From JABFWF01 sp035539135 (lineage in GTDB: Bacteria; Pseudomonadota; Gammaproteobacteria; Xanthomonadales; Xanthomonadaceae): a DNA stretch of 64,000 nt. Positions 53,218-62,408 of this stretch are shown piece after piece. The notes beneath the pieces are model-generated. The model searched no databases, was not told the origin of the DNA, and worked only from the letters and a program-made list of their open reading frames with translations. Within the stretch, counting starts at the first letter, position 1. Each line of letters opens with the position of its first letter. Both the position numbers and the translations under genes were made by a program. The DNA is taken from contig DATLJD010000006.1 of the NCBI GenBank assembly GCA_035539135.1, positions 62,001 through 126,000 of the forward strand, written 5' to 3'.

Positions 53218-54657
53218 GTGCGGCTCGGCCTGCGGCTGTTCCTCGGCGTGTTCCTGATCGTCGGGCTGGCCGCGTTCTTCGTCATGCGCGTGTTCGTCGC
53301 CGAGGTGAAGCCCGGCGTGCGCCAGGCGATGGAGGCGACCCTGGTGGACACCGCCAACGTGCTCGCCGCGCTCGCCGCCGACGACCTCGCCGCCGGCCGC
53401 ATCGCCGACGGCGCGTTCGCGCGCGCGGTCGCCGAAGCGAAGCGCGATCCGCCCGAGGCGACCATCGCCTCGCTGCACAAGCGCGGCTTCGACTACCGCA
53501 TCTACGTCACCGACGCGCGCGGCATCGTCCGTTACGACTCCGCCGGCGAGGCGGTCGGCCAGGACTACTCGCGCTGGAACGACGTCTACCTGACCCTGCG
53601 CGGCCGCTACGGCGCGCGCTCCAGTCCGGCGGACACCGGCGTCGCCGGCGACACCGTGATGCACGTGGCCGCGCCGGTCGTGCGCCGCACCGCGCGCGGC
53701 GAGGAGATCATCGGCGTGCTCACCGTGGCCAAGGCCAACCGCACGATGGCGCCGGTGATCCGCGCCAGCCAGCGCGAGATCCTGCGCAAGGGCGGTTGGC
53801 TGCTGGCGCTGTCGGCGCTGGTCGGGCTGGCGATGACGGCGTGGCTGGCGCGCGGCATCGGCCGGCTGACGCGCTATGCACAGGCGGTGGCCGCGGGCGA
53901 ACCGGCGCCGCCGCCGGCGCCGCGGCGCGACGAGATCGGCACCCTCGGCGAGGCGCTGGAGACGATGCGGCGCAAGCTCGAGGGCAAGGATTACGTGGAG
54001 CGCTACGTGCAGGCGCTGACCCACGAGATGAAGAGCCCGCTGGCGGCGATCCGCGGCGCCGCCGAGCTGCTGCAGGAACCCCTGCCGGAGGACGAACGCC
54101 GCCGCTTCGCCGCCAATGTCGCGGAGCAGGGCGGCCGGCTCACCACGATGATCGACAAGCTGCTGGCGCTGGCCGCGGTCGAGCAGCGCGGCTGGCTGCA
54201 GCAGCGGACGCGGGTCGAGGCCGCTGCCCTGGTCGAGGCGGTGGCCCGCGACCTGCAGCCGGTGCTGGCGGCGCACGGCCTCGCGCTCGACGTCGCGCCA
54301 GTGCCGGCCGGGCTGGCGGTCGAGGGCGACGCCTTCCTGCTGCAGCAGGCCCTGCGCAATCTGCTCGACAACGCGATCGCTTTCTCGCCGCGCGGCGGGC
54401 ATGTCGCGCTGTCGGCGGCGCGCGCGGGGGACGACGTGCAACTGCAGGTCGCCGATGGCGGCGCCGGTATTCCCGACTACGCGCGCGACCGGGTCTTCGA
54501 GCGCTTCTACTCGCTGCCGCGCGGCGATGGCCGGCGCAGCTCCGGGCTCGGCCTGCCGTTCGTGCGCGAGGTCGCGCGCCTGCACGGCGGCGAGGCGCTG
54601 CTCCAGCCGCGCGAAGGCGGCGGCACCGTGGCGACGCTGCGCCTGCCGGCCGCCTGA
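53218..54657 (+). CDS. creC: Sensor histidine kinase CreC
   Basis: This 479-residue membrane kinase has helix 1 at 7-27 and a periplasmic sensor (about 28-192, with FDYRIYVTDARGIVRYD). Helix 2 is at 194-212, followed by a HAMP-like linker, His269 in ALTHEMKSPLAAI, and an ATPase domain with FLLQQALRNLLDNAIAF and DGGAGIPD. CreC senses metabolic or envelope state in other gammaproteobacteria. GTG start directly after creB. Confidence 0.93.
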   Translation: MRLGLRLFLGVFLIVGLAAFFVMRVFVAEVKPGVRQAMEATLVDTANVLAALAADDLAAGRIADGAFARAVAEAKRDPPEATIASLHKRGFDYRIYVTDARGIVRYDSAGEAVGQDYSRWNDVYLTLRGRYGARSSPADTGVAGDTVMHVAAPVVRRTARGEEIIGVLTVAKANRTMAPVIRASQREILRKGGWLLALSALVGLAMTAWLARGIGRLTRYAQAVAAGEPAPPPAPRRDEIGTLGEALETMRRKLEGKDYVERYVQALTHEMKSPLAAIRGAAELLQEPLPEDERRRFAANVAEQGGRLTTMIDKLLALAAVEQRGWLQQRTRVEAAALVEAVARDLQPVLAAHGLALDVAPVPAGLAVEGDAFLLQQALRNLLDNAIAFSPRGGHVALSAARAGDDVQLQVADGGAGIPDYARDRVFERFYSLPRGDGRRSSGLGLPFVREVARLHGGEALLQPREGGGTVATLRLPAA

Positions 54658-54658
54658 C

Positions 54659-54674
54659 TTCACCCCCGCTTCAC
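54659..54674 (+). promoter_or_regulatory. cre-tag (CreB binding site) upstream of creD
   Basis: TTCAC-CCCCGC-TTCAC is an exact match to the cre-tag consensus TTCAC-N6-TTCAC. It lies 67 bases before the creD ATG and just after the creC stop. It predicts CreB-dependent activation of creD. Confidence 0.85.
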
Positions 54675-54740
54675 CGTCGCCCCGTCGTGTGCTCACCGCC
54701 GGCGCCGAGGCTGGCGCCCGGTCCACACGGGAAGCGGGCG

Positions 54741-56084
54741 ATGAGACTCGGATTGAAGCTGCTGATGGTGGTGGTGCTGACGCTGGCGATCCTGCTGCCG
54801 CTGGCGATGATCCGCGGCACGATTTCCGAGCGCCAGGCCTACCGGCAGCAGGCGGTGGCGGACATCGCGGCCAGCTACGCCGGCGCGCAGGCCTTCGCCG
54901 GGCCGGTGCTGGTGGTGCCCTACAGCGAACTGGTGGAGGCGGAGGAGCGCGACGCGCAGGGCGTGCCGCGCAAGGTCTGGCGGCGCGAGTCCAGGCAATG
55001 GGTGTTCTTCCCGCGGGCACTCGACGTGCGCGGCCACCTGCAGCCCGGGACGCGCCGGCGCGGCCTGCACGAGGTGCGCGTCTACGAACTGCGCGACGCG
55101 GTCGCCAGCGCGCGCTTCGACGTGCAGTTGCTGGCCGGCGAGCCGGGGCGCGAGCGCCGGATCGAGGCGCCGTGGCTGAGCTTCGCGATTGCCGACGTGC
55201 GCGGCCTGCTCGGCACGCCGCGGCTGACGGTGGCCGGCGTCGAGCGCGCGATCGTGCAGGGCGCGCGCGGCGGCGCCGGCATCCACGCGCGGCTGCCGGT
55301 GCCGGCGGCGGGAAGCCGGCTGCGCTTTGACACCAAGCTGGACTTCACCCTCGGCGGCACCGAATCGCTGGCGCTGGTCCCGCTGGGCGACCGCAACGCC
55401 TTCGCGATCGATTCGCGCTGGCCGCATCCGCGCTTCGAGGGCGATTTCCTGCCGCGTACCCGCACGGTGGACGCGCAGGGTTTCAGCGCGCGGTGGGAGG
55501 TGTCCTCGCTGGCGACCCGCGCGCAGGCGCAGTTCCTGGAGGGACAGCGCTTCCCGCAGATGGAAGGCGGCGCGCGGTCGGCGGCCGGCGGCGGCATCGA
55601 CGCGGTCGGGGTGTCGCTGGTGGAACCGGTCAACGTCTATGCGCAGGCCGATCGCGCCAGCAAGTACGGCCTGCTGTTCGTGCTCCTGACCTTCGTCGGT
55701 TTCTTCATGTTCGAGCTGATCAAGGCGCTGCCGATCCACCCCATCCAGTACGGCCTGGTCGGCCTCGCGCTGGCGATCTTCTTCCTGCTGCTGGTGAGCC
55801 TCAGCGAGCACATCGCCTTCGGCTGGGCCTACCTGGTCTCCAGCGTCGCCTGCATCGGCCTGCTCGGCTTCTACCTCGGCGCGGTGCTGCGCAGCAGCGC
55901 GCGCGGGCTCGGCTTCGCGGCGATGCTGGGGCTGCTGTACGCCGCACTGTACGGGCTGCTGGTCTCGGAGGACAACGCGCTGGTGCTGGGCGCGGGGCTG
56001 CTGTTCGTGATCCTCGCGGCGATCATGGTGGTGACCCGGCGGGTGGACTGGTACGCGCTGGGGCGCCGGCGCGCCGAGGGCTGA
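54741..56084 (+). CDS. creD: Cell envelope integrity protein CreD
   Basis: This 447-residue inner-membrane protein has an N-terminal helix (LGLKLLMVVVLTLAILLPLAM) and a large periplasmic domain. The C-terminal membrane region has five or so helices beginning KYGLLFVLLTFVGFFMFELIKALPIHPIQYGLVGLAL. The FELIKALPIHPIQY segment is a CreD signature. It is the main output of CreBC and is linked to envelope stability and beta-lactam response in related bacteria. It is separated from creC by 83 bases carrying the cre-tag. Confidence 0.95.
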   Translation: MRLGLKLLMVVVLTLAILLPLAMIRGTISERQAYRQQAVADIAASYAGAQAFAGPVLVVPYSELVEAEERDAQGVPRKVWRRESRQWVFFPRALDVRGHLQPGTRRRGLHEVRVYELRDAVASARFDVQLLAGEPGRERRIEAPWLSFAIADVRGLLGTPRLTVAGVERAIVQGARGGAGIHARLPVPAAGSRLRFDTKLDFTLGGTESLALVPLGDRNAFAIDSRWPHPRFEGDFLPRTRTVDAQGFSARWEVSSLATRAQAQFLEGQRFPQMEGGARSAAGGGIDAVGVSLVEPVNVYAQADRASKYGLLFVLLTFVGFFMFELIKALPIHPIQYGLVGLALAIFFLLLVSLSEHIAFGWAYLVSSVACIGLLGFYLGAVLRSSARGLGFAAMLGLLYAALYGLLVSEDNALVLGAGLLFVILAAIMVVTRRVDWYALGRRRAEG

Positions 56085-56112
56085 GGCTGCGCCGCGTGCC
56101 GCCACACGGACG

Positions 56113-56134
56113 CGGCGGGCTCAGCCCGCCGTTT
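56113..56134 (+). terminator. Possible terminator after creD
   Basis: CGGCGGGCT-C-AGCCCGCCG (56113-56131) is a perfect 9-bp stem with a one-base centre, followed by TTT. It lies between convergent creD and ppx and overlaps the ppx stop codon. The T-tract is short. Confidence 0.5.
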
Positions 56135-57677
56135 CCGTCAGTTGCAGGCGCAGGCCGAGGCCGGCCATCTCCTGCACCTCGTTCTCGAGGTCGCTGCGCA
56201 GCAGCGGGCGGGCCTCCAGCCAGCGGGCGGGCAGGGCGAGTTCGAGACGGTCGCCGTGCGCGAACAGTTGCAGGTCCGGGAGCGCCTCCGGCTCGTGCGA
56301 GCGACCGAGCAATACCGCCAGGCGCAATAGCGCGGCATCGCGTCGCGCCGGCGCGAGCAGGCGTTCGGGCAGGGCGTCGAAGGCCGACTTCGGGACCTTG
56401 CGGCGATGGGTGCGCACCAGCGCGGCGAGGAACCGCTGCTCCTGCTGCGAGAAGCCGGCGATGTCGGAGTTGGCCAGCACGTAGGCGCCGTGCACCTGGT
56501 ACTGGCTGTGGGCGATGGCGAGGCCGAGCTCGTGCAGGCGCGCGGCCCAGGCCAGGCGCAGGCGGTCGTCGGCGTCGAGCTGCCAGTCGCGGGCGACCCG
56601 CTCGAACAGCTGCAACGCGGTCGCCTCCACCCGCGCGGCCTGGACGGCGTCGATCCCGTAGCGCTGCATCAGCGCGGCGACCGAAGCGTCGCGCGGGTCG
56701 GCCTCGCTGCCGCGGCCGAGCATGTCGTACAGCACGCCTTCGCGCAGCGCAGCGCGGCTCACCGCCATGCGGGTGAGGCCGAGCGCGGAGAACGCCGCTT
56801 CCAGCACCAGCAGGCCGCCGGCGATGATCGGCCGGCGGTCCTCCGACAGCGAGGGCAGGTCGATCGCGTCGATGCGCTTCGCCCGCAGCAGGCGCTCGCG
56901 CACCTGCGGCAGCGCCTCGGCCGTGAGCGCGCCCTTGGTCAGCTTGAGCGCGGCGCAGATCTCGCCGATCGCCTTGTTGGTGCCCGACGCGCCGAGCGCC
57001 TCGTCCCAGCCGAGGCCGCGGTAGACGCCGGCGAACTGCTGGAACTCGGCCGCCACCTCGACCAGCGCCTGCTCCCAGCGCGCCTTGGTCAGCCGGCCGT
57101 CGGGGAAGAAGCGCCGGGTGCTGACCACGCAGCCGGCCTGCAGGCTCTCGCGCTCCAGCGCGTCGAAGCCGGTGCCGATGATGCATTCGGTCGAGCCGCC
57201 GCCGATGTCCAGCACCAGCCGCAGCTGGCCCGGCTTCGGCGGCTGCGCGTGGGCCACGCCAAGGTAGATCAGGCGCGCCTCCTCGCGGCCGGAGACGATC
57301 TCGATGGCGTGGCCGAGCGCGGTCTCCGCCGGCATCAGGAACGCCAGCGGCGCCGACAGCTGGCGCACGGTATTGGTGGCGATCGCGCGCACCCGCTGCG
57401 GCGGGATGTCGCGCAGGCGCTGGCCGAAGCGGGCGAGGCAGGCGAGCGCGCGGTCGCGTGCTTCCGCCGACAGGCCGCCGCGCGCGTCCAGGCCGTCGGC
57501 CAGGCGCACGGTCTCGCGCAGGCGGTCGACGATGCGCAGCTGGCCGAGCACGTAGCGCGCGACCACCATGTGGAAGCTGTTGGAGCCGATGTCGACCGCG
57601 GCCAGCAGGTCGCCGTCCTGCAGCGGCAGCCGCTGCGAGCGCGCGTGCAGGTGGGTGTGGGTCGTGGCCTCGTTCAC
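56121..57677 (-). CDS. ppx: Exopolyphosphatase Ppx
   Basis: This 518-residue enzyme removes phosphate from polyphosphate ends; Ppx/GppA proteins can also hydrolyse pppGpp. The ASKHA fold signatures are AAVDIGSNSFHMVV (phosphate 1) and LRLVLDIGGGSTECI (phosphate 2), and GASGTNKAIGE is the adenosine-like region. A C-terminal HD-like helical domain contains LHELGLAIAHSQYQVHGAYVL. The start is GTG at 57677, which overlaps the ppk stop by four bases. Confidence 0.94.
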   Translation of the reverse strand: MNEATTHTHLHARSQRLPLQDGDLLAAVDIGSNSFHMVVARYVLGQLRIVDRLRETVRLADGLDARGGLSAEARDRALACLARFGQRLRDIPPQRVRAIATNTVRQLSAPLAFLMPAETALGHAIEIVSGREEARLIYLGVAHAQPPKPGQLRLVLDIGGGSTECIIGTGFDALERESLQAGCVVSTRRFFPDGRLTKARWEQALVEVAAEFQQFAGVYRGLGWDEALGASGTNKAIGEICAALKLTKGALTAEALPQVRERLLRAKRIDAIDLPSLSEDRRPIIAGGLLVLEAAFSALGLTRMAVSRAALREGVLYDMLGRGSEADPRDASVAALMQRYGIDAVQAARVEATALQLFERVARDWQLDADDRLRLAWAARLHELGLAIAHSQYQVHGAYVLANSDIAGFSQQEQRFLAALVRTHRRKVPKSAFDALPERLLAPARRDAALLRLAVLLGRSHEPEALPDLQLFAHGDRLELALPARWLEARPLLRSDLENEVQEMAGLGLRLQLTETAG

Positions 57678-59797
57678 GCGCGCGCGCTTCCGTCCAGGCG
57701 CGCGAGCAGCGACTGCTGCGCCGAATGCGGCGCCTGTCCCGGCGCCGGCGCGATCCGGAAGTAGCGGCCGTCCGCCTGCAGTTCCCAGGCGTTGGTGTTG
57801 TCGGCCAGGTAGTTGTCCAGCGCCTCGGCCTTGACCCGCGATGCCAACGCCGGGTCGAGGATCGGGAAGCCGACCTCGATCCGGCGCAGCAGGTTGCGCT
57901 CCAGCCAGTCGGCGCTGGCGCAGTACAGCTCCGGATCGCCGTCGTTGCCGAACCAGTACACCCGCCCGTGCTCGAGGAAGCGGCCGAGCACCGAGCGCAC
58001 CCGGATGTTGTCGGATACGCCGGCCACGCCCGGGCGCAGGGTGCAGGCGCCGCGCACGACGAGATCGATCTCCACGCCCGCCTGCGACGCGGCATACAGC
58101 GCGCGGATCACGCCCGGCTCGTTGAGCGCGTTCATGCGCGCGACGATGCGTCCCGCGCGGCCGGCGCGCGCGTGCTCGGCTTCGCGCCCGATCTTTTCCA
58201 GCAGCGCCGCGTGCAGGGTGAACGGCGACTGCAGCAGGCAGTCCAGCTCGATCGCAGGCGCCAGCCCGGACAGCTGCTGGAACACCTGGTGCACGTCGCC
58301 GCCGATCCCCGGATGCGCGGTGATCAGGCCGATGTCGGTGTACAGGCGGGCGGTGCCGGCGTGGTAGTTGCCGGTGGACAGGTGCACGTAGCGGCGCAGG
58401 CGCGCGCCCTCGCGGCGCACGATCAGCAGCATCTTGGCGTGGGTCTTGTAGCCGACCACGCCGTACACGACCTGCACGCCGGCCTGCTGCAGGCGGTCGG
58501 CGAAACCGAGGTTGGCTTCCTCGTCGAAGCGCGCGCGCAGCTCGACCACCACCGTCACGTCCTTGCCGTTGCGCGCCGCCTGCACCAGCGCGTCCACGAT
58601 CTGCGAATCGCGGCCGGTGCGGTACAGGGTCTGCTTGATCGCCAGCACGTTGGGGTCGGTCGCGGCCTGGCGCACCAGCTCGACCACCGGACCGAAGCCA
58701 TCGAACGGATGGTGCAGCAGCACGTCGCCGGCGCCGACCCGGTCGAACATCGACTCGCTGCCCTTGAGCACGCGCGGCTGGAACGGCGGGAACTTCAACT
58801 CCGGCCGCTGCACCATGTCGTAGACCTGGATCGCGCGGTTGAGGTTGACCGGGCCGTCGATGCGGTAGACCGCGGCCTCCGGCAACTCGAAGTTCTCCAG
58901 CAGGGTGCGCACGATCGGATCCGGGCAGTCCTGCGCGATCTCCAGCCGCATCGCGCGCAGGTAGCCGCGCCCGACCAGCTCGTCGCGCAGGGCGAGGGCG
59001 AGGTTCTGCACCTCCTCCTCGTCCACGATCAGTTCCGAGTTGCGCGTCACGCGGAACTGGTAGGCGCCGCACACCTTCATCCCGGGGAACAGTTCGGCGA
59101 CGAACGCCGACAGCACCGCCGACAGGAACACGAAGTCGTGCTCGCCGCCCGACACCTCCTCCGGCAGCTGGATGATCCGCGGCAGCGAGCGCGGCGCGCG
59201 CACCAGGGCGAGGTGGCCGGCGCGGCCGAACGCGTCGCGCCCCTCCAGCACCACCACGATGTTGAGCGACTTGTTGAGGATCTTCGGGAACGGGTGCGCG
59301 GGGTCCAGGCCCAGCGGCGACAGCACCGGCTGGATCTCCTCGCAGAAGTAGTCGCGCAGCCACGCCTGCTGGGCGTCGTTCCAGCGCTCGCGCGGGAGTA
59401 TCCGCACCCCGGCCTCGTTCAGCGCCGGACGCAGCACCTCGTTCCAGCAGCGGTATTGGGCGTCGACCAGTTCCGCGGCGCGCTCATGGATGCGCTTGAG
59501 CACGGTCGCCGGCGGCAGGCCGTCCGCGGCGACCGGCAGGTCGAACTCCAGCGCGTGGCGCACGGTCGCCGCGCGGATCTCGAAGAACTCGTCGAGGTTG
59601 GTGCAGGAGATGCACAGGAAACGCAGCCGCTCCAGCAGCGGCACCGACGCGTCCTGCGCCTGCGCCAGCACGCGGAAGTTGAAGTCGAGCTGGGAGAGTT
59701 CGCGGTTGAAGTACAGCGACGGGTCGCGCAGCGGATCGTCGGCCGCTTCCCGTGCGGCGGCTGCGCCGGCGGCCGGTTGTGGTTCGCGCGCCTTCAT
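57674..59797 (-). CDS. ppk1: Polyphosphate kinase 1
   Basis: This 707-residue enzyme polymerises phosphate from ATP. The N-terminal domain starts LYFNRELSQLDFNFRVL. The catalytic domains hold TLYRTGRDSQIVDAL, the phosphorylated-His segment VGYKTHAKMLLI, and STGNYHAGTARLYTDIGL. The RRIEVGFPILDPALA end is conserved. GAGGAA precedes the ATG, which overlaps the phoR stop (ATGA). Coupling to phoR and ppx puts polyphosphate turnover under phosphate control. Confidence 0.96.
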   Translation of the reverse strand: MKAREPQPAAGAAAAREAADDPLRDPSLYFNRELSQLDFNFRVLAQAQDASVPLLERLRFLCISCTNLDEFFEIRAATVRHALEFDLPVAADGLPPATVLKRIHERAAELVDAQYRCWNEVLRPALNEAGVRILPRERWNDAQQAWLRDYFCEEIQPVLSPLGLDPAHPFPKILNKSLNIVVVLEGRDAFGRAGHLALVRAPRSLPRIIQLPEEVSGGEHDFVFLSAVLSAFVAELFPGMKVCGAYQFRVTRNSELIVDEEEVQNLALALRDELVGRGYLRAMRLEIAQDCPDPIVRTLLENFELPEAAVYRIDGPVNLNRAIQVYDMVQRPELKFPPFQPRVLKGSESMFDRVGAGDVLLHHPFDGFGPVVELVRQAATDPNVLAIKQTLYRTGRDSQIVDALVQAARNGKDVTVVVELRARFDEEANLGFADRLQQAGVQVVYGVVGYKTHAKMLLIVRREGARLRRYVHLSTGNYHAGTARLYTDIGLITAHPGIGGDVHQVFQQLSGLAPAIELDCLLQSPFTLHAALLEKIGREAEHARAGRAGRIVARMNALNEPGVIRALYAASQAGVEIDLVVRGACTLRPGVAGVSDNIRVRSVLGRFLEHGRVYWFGNDGDPELYCASADWLERNLLRRIEVGFPILDPALASRVKAEALDNYLADNTNAWELQADGRYFRIAPAPGQAPHSAQQSLLARLDGSARA

Positions 59798-61110
59798 GCG
59801 GGGTTCCTCGCGGCCTCGCGCGGCAGCACGCGTTCGGCGCCGAAATGGCAGGAGAAGGTGCTGCCGCGCCCCACCTCGCTGGCGATGCCCAGGCGCGCCT
59901 GGTGCAGGCCGAGCACGTGCTTGACGATGGCGAGGCCGAGGCCGGTGCCGCCGCTCTCGCGCGAGCGGCTGGTGGAGACGCGGTAGAAGCGTTCGGTCAG
60001 CCGCGGCAGGTGCGCGGCCGGGATGCCGGCGCCGCTGTCCTCCACGCTCAGCACCGCGCCGCTGCCCTCGCGCGCGAAGCGCACGCGGACGCGGCCGCCG
60101 GCGGGCGTGTAGCGCACCGCGTTGCTGACCAGGTTGGAGAAGGCGCTGTGCAGCTCGCGCGGCGAGCCGAGCAGGTCCAGCCGCGCGTCGTCGGTGACGT
60201 CGATGGTGTGCCGCTGCTGGCTCAGCGCTTCCGCCTCGCGCCGCAACGCGTCCAGCATCGGCGCCATCGCCACGCGCTCGTCGCCCAGGGTGTCCTGCGC
60301 CTCCAGCCGCGACAGGGTCAGCAGGTCCTCGACCAGCCCGGTCATGCGCTGCGACTGCCGGCGCATTTCCGCCAGCGCCGGTTCCCAGTCGGGATGGCCG
60401 GCGGGATCCAGCATCTCGAGGTAGCCGTGGATCACGGTCAGCGGCGTGCGCAGTTCGTGCGAGACGTTGGCGACGAAGTCGCGGCGCATCTGCTCCAGCC
60501 GCACGACCTTGGTCACGTCGCGCGCGACCAGCAGCCACAGCTCGTCGGAATAGGGGATCAGGCGCAGGTTGAGGCGCATTTCCGGATCCACCGGCGAGGG
60601 CACGTCGAACAGCGGTTCGGCGTTGCGTCCGCCGGCCAGCCAGTGCGCGAGCGGCAGCGGCTGCAGGCGTTCGACCAGCGGCGCGTCGACGTCGTCGGGG
60701 TGGTGCAGGCCGAGCAGGCGGGTCGCGGCCTCGTTCGACCAGAGGATGCGCTGGTGGTCGCGCGCGACCACCACCACCGCGTCGGGCAGGGCGTCGGCGG
60801 CGGCGCGGTAGGCGCGCAGCATGTCGAGCAGGCGGCGCTGGCGCACGCGCGTCTCGCGCTGGTCGCGGGCGAGCAGGCGGTCGAGCCGGCCCCAGGCGCC
60901 GCGGCCGGGCGCGCCGATCGCCTGGCGCGCCTCGATCCGTACCAGCACCTGTCGCAAGCGCCACAGCTGCCAGCCGAGCAGGCCGAGCGCGGCCAGCGCG
61001 AACGCGATCCTCGGCCAGCCGGCCAGCCAGCCGAGCGCGACCGCCGCCGCCAGCAGCAGCGCCATGCGGGCCAGGGTCGGCAGCCAGATCTTGTCGTGAG
61101 CGGAGGGCAT
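59794..61110 (-). CDS. phoR: Phosphate regulon sensor kinase PhoR
   Basis: This 438-residue inner-membrane kinase has two N-terminal helices (about 15-50) and a PAS domain (about 100-200: ALPDAVVVVARDHQRILWSNEAATRLLG). His218 lies in NVSHELRTPLTVI, and the ATPase domain has FSNLVSNAVRYTP and EDSGAGIPAAHL. It phosphorylates PhoB when phosphate is low. It is 517 bases downstream of phoB, with a composite repeat between them, and is coupled to ppk. Confidence 0.94.
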   Translation of the reverse strand: MPSAHDKIWLPTLARMALLLAAAVALGWLAGWPRIAFALAALGLLGWQLWRLRQVLVRIEARQAIGAPGRGAWGRLDRLLARDQRETRVRQRRLLDMLRAYRAAADALPDAVVVVARDHQRILWSNEAATRLLGLHHPDDVDAPLVERLQPLPLAHWLAGGRNAEPLFDVPSPVDPEMRLNLRLIPYSDELWLLVARDVTKVVRLEQMRRDFVANVSHELRTPLTVIHGYLEMLDPAGHPDWEPALAEMRRQSQRMTGLVEDLLTLSRLEAQDTLGDERVAMAPMLDALRREAEALSQQRHTIDVTDDARLDLLGSPRELHSAFSNLVSNAVRYTPAGGRVRVRFAREGSGAVLSVEDSGAGIPAAHLPRLTERFYRVSTSRSRESGGTGLGLAIVKHVLGLHQARLGIASEVGRGSTFSCHFGAERVLPREAARNPA

Positions 61111-61240
61111 GTGGCCAGTCTAGGCAATCGCGGGCGGAAAGGCCGGCGTTCCTGAACGGGCGGTTGGCGAACGGGAAGCCGGGAGAGGGATTCGGTAGCC
61201 GGTAGCCGTAAGCGGAGACGGGAGACGGCGAGGCGAGCGT

Positions 61241-61552
61241 CCTGGGCCCGCGCCCGGGAGGCCGGGGGTGTTGCTTTTCCCTTAGAAGGGCATCCTGCCC
61301 TTATGCGGGCGCGCGCCATCCATGGCGCGCTTGACGCAACACCCCCGTCCTCCCGGGCGCTCGGATAGGTCTCGGGCGCTTGCAGCAGGGCCGTGGAGCA
61401 AAGCTCCACGGGCCAGATCGCGGAAGCGCTGGGGCGCGGCGGGTGGGAGAGGTGGGCAGGACCGTATGCGCCATGGATGGCGCATCCGAGCCTCCATGGA
61501 CGGATTCACGGCGTGTCCTGCCCGCCTCTCCCGCCCGGCGCGCTCGCGACAC
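61241..61552 (+). repeat. Composite palindromic repeat, copy 4 (complete), inside the pho operon
   Basis: Module A (about 61254-61357) has arms closing GGGGGTGTTGC/GCAACACCCCC and an inner stem AAGGGCA/TGCCCTT (61286-61302). The linker has its own hairpin (GTGGAGC/GCTCCAC, about 61393-61409). Module B (about 61440-61545) has the invariant ATGCGCCATGGATGGCGCAT core. It fills the 61111-61627 gap between phoB and phoR, where no gene is seen. Confidence 0.85.
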
Positions 61553-61573
61553 GCTCGCTTTTCGACCAAGGGC

Positions 61574-61590
61574 AGCGGAGCAGCTCCGCT
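61574..61590. repeat. Short GCGGAGC hairpin
   Basis: AGCGGAGC-A-GCTCCGCT is a perfect inverted repeat, 38 bases downstream of the phoB stop. Same motif as at 29977 and 37329. Confidence 0.5.
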
Positions 61591-61627
61591 CTACGAGAGG
61601 CCGCAGGGCGCGTGCGCGCCCGGCGGC

Positions 61628-62329
61628 CTAGCCCGCCGCCGAGAACCGGTAGCCCGCGCCGCGCACGGTCTGCACCATGCCTTCAACGCCCGCGGGTTCC
61701 AGCGCCTTGCGCAGACGGCGGATGTGCACGTCGACGGTGCGCTCCTCGACGTAGACGCTCCCACCCCAGACGTGGTCGAGCAGCTGCGCCCGCGTGTACA
61801 CGCGTTCGGCGTGGGTCATGAAGAAATGCAGCAGGCGGTATTCGGTCGGCCCAAGCGTGAGTGGCTGCTCGCCGTCCTCCATCTCGGCGTATACGCGGTG
61901 CGCGGCGCCGTCGATGCGCAGGCGGCCGACCCGCACGCTGCCGTCGGCGTCGTCCTCGCGCGCGCGGCGCAGCACCGCGCGGATCCGCGCCAGCAGCTCG
62001 CGCGCCGAGAACGGCTTGACCACGTAGTCGTCGACCCCGGCCTCGAGCCCGCCGACGCGGTCGTCCTCCTCGCCGCGCGCGGTCAGCATGATGATCGGCA
62101 CCTCGCGGGTGAGCGCGTCGCGGCGCCAGCGCCGGGCAAGCTCCAGCCCGCTGCTGCCGGGCAGCATCCAGTCCAGCAGGATCAGGTCGGGCACGCGTTC
62201 GGCGATCGCTTCCTGCGCCTCGCGGCCGTCGCCCGCGTGCACGGTCTCGTAGTCGTCCCGGCGCAGGGCGAAGGCGACCATGTCGCGGATCGCGGGTTCG
62301 TCGTCGACGATCAGGATGCGTTTCTGCAT
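61628..62329 (-). CDS. phoB: Phosphate regulon response regulator PhoB
   Basis: This 233-residue OmpR-family activator has a receiver domain with Asp53 in LILLDWMLPGSSGLEL and a winged-helix effector domain with VYVEERTVDVHIRRLRKAL. It binds Pho boxes when phosphorylated by PhoR. A Pho-box-like site lies about 50 bases upstream of the start, so it probably activates itself. ATG 62329 opens the canonical KRILIVDDE start. Confidence 0.95.
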   Translation of the reverse strand: MQKRILIVDDEPAIRDMVAFALRRDDYETVHAGDGREAQEAIAERVPDLILLDWMLPGSSGLELARRWRRDALTREVPIIMLTARGEEDDRVGGLEAGVDDYVVKPFSARELLARIRAVLRRAREDDADGSVRVGRLRIDGAAHRVYAEMEDGEQPLTLGPTEYRLLHFFMTHAERVYTRAQLLDHVWGGSVYVEERTVDVHIRRLRKALEPAGVEGMVQTVRGAGYRFSAAG

Positions 62330-62359
62330 GGCTGGCGGTGTGCCTCAGGCAACGAATCC

Positions 62360-62393
62360 ATTGGACGACGGATTTGTGACCGGGCGATGACGC
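62360..62393 (-). promoter_or_regulatory. Candidate Pho box and -10 element of phoB
   Basis: On the minus strand GCGTCAT-CGCC-CGGTCAC (62393-62376) has two GTCA-centred 7-mers with the 11-base period of a Pho box (CTGTCAT-N4-CTGTCAY), five of seven matches each. TCCAAT (62365-62360) lies 10 bases downstream, the usual place for the -10 hexamer. Confidence 0.6.
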
Positions 62394-62408
62394 TTGGCGC
62401 GGCAAGGT

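Noticed and set aside
57458..59986. An 842-codon plus-strand ORF
   Set aside because: Antisense of ppk1, with no domain of its own and composition typical of a shadow frame.
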